Source: Prolixibacteraceae bacterium (GTDB lineage Bacteria > Bacteroidota > Bacteroidia > Bacteroidales > Prolixibacteraceae). From it: a stretch of DNA of 6,230 nucleotides. This document shows positions 6,215-6,230 of the stretch, piece by piece (position 1 is the first letter of the stretch; every line of letters starts with the position of its first letter). The translations under genes and the position numbers were made by a program. The notes below the pieces were generated by a model. The model searched no databases. It was given only the letters and a program-made list of their open reading frames with translations, and was not told where the DNA came from. The DNA is taken from assembly GCA_018399395.1 (NCBI GenBank), contig JAGYOI010000086.1:1-6230 (forward strand), read 5' to 3'.

Positions 6215-6230
6215 GCCCGATGTGGAGCCC

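Larger units (their letters stand above)
5997..6230. other. Intergenic control region at the right edge
   Basis: These 234 bases hold no credible protein gene. From left to right they contain the short operon leader, its promoter and operator, an AT-rich stretch with a direct repeat TATGCGC (6073-6079 and 6095-6101, 22 bp apart), the divergent promoter, and a sharp change to a GC-rich end (44 of 60 bases G or C in 6171-6230). Confidence 0.7.

Noticed and set aside
6171..6230. 5' end of RNase P RNA or tmRNA
   Set aside because: GGCTGATAG followed by GGCCGCTG loosely recalls the start of RNase P RNA, but no diagnostic conserved segment is inside the window; the resemblance is too weak to call.

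Overview
The window holds one six-gene operon, all on the minus strand and so read from the right edge toward the left. The organism is most likely a member of the Bacteroidota, perhaps a marine or anaerobic Marinilabiliales/Prolixibacteraceae-type bacterium. The evidence is the AT-rich sequence, A/T-only spacers before the starts with no clear Shine-Dalgarno sites, and a promoter of the Bacteroidota type (TTTG, 19 bp, TAnnTTTG). The order-level placement is an impression, not a measurement.

Right edge (5997-6230): a control region with no protein gene. It carries the operon promoter, a perfect 18-bp LacI-family operator over its -33 element, and a likely divergent plus-strand promoter with a weaker LacI-like site. 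The last 60 bases are very GC-rich and contain a degenerate 7-bp repeat.

Operon in transcription order: 2-keto-3-deoxygluconate (KDG) kinase (5996-4962), KDPG aldolase (4949-4272), UxuB-type D-mannonate oxidoreductase/fructuronate reductase of the SDR superfamily (4275-3424), a second and divergent PfkB-family kinase (3383-2310), a XylF-like sugar-binding lipoprotein (2232-1219), and a LarA-family (DUF2088) nickel-pincer 2-hydroxyacid racemase/epimerase (1206 to beyond the left edge). Spacings are 12 nt, a 4-nt overlap, 40, 77 and 12 nt.

Role: the first three genes form the lower hexuronate route: fructuronate to mannonate, then (through a mannonate dehydratase not seen here) KDG, KDPG, and finally pyruvate plus glyceraldehyde 3-phosphate. 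The unusual members are the last three. The LarA homologue keeps the nickel-cofactor and catalytic residues. Since one characterised LarA relative is a D-gluconate 2-epimerase, it may interconvert hexonates such as gluconate and mannonate and so open a second entrance to the pathway. The second kinase has a diverged sugar-binding N-terminus, and the XylF-like protein has no ABC transporter beside it. These three are the best candidates here for undescribed biology.
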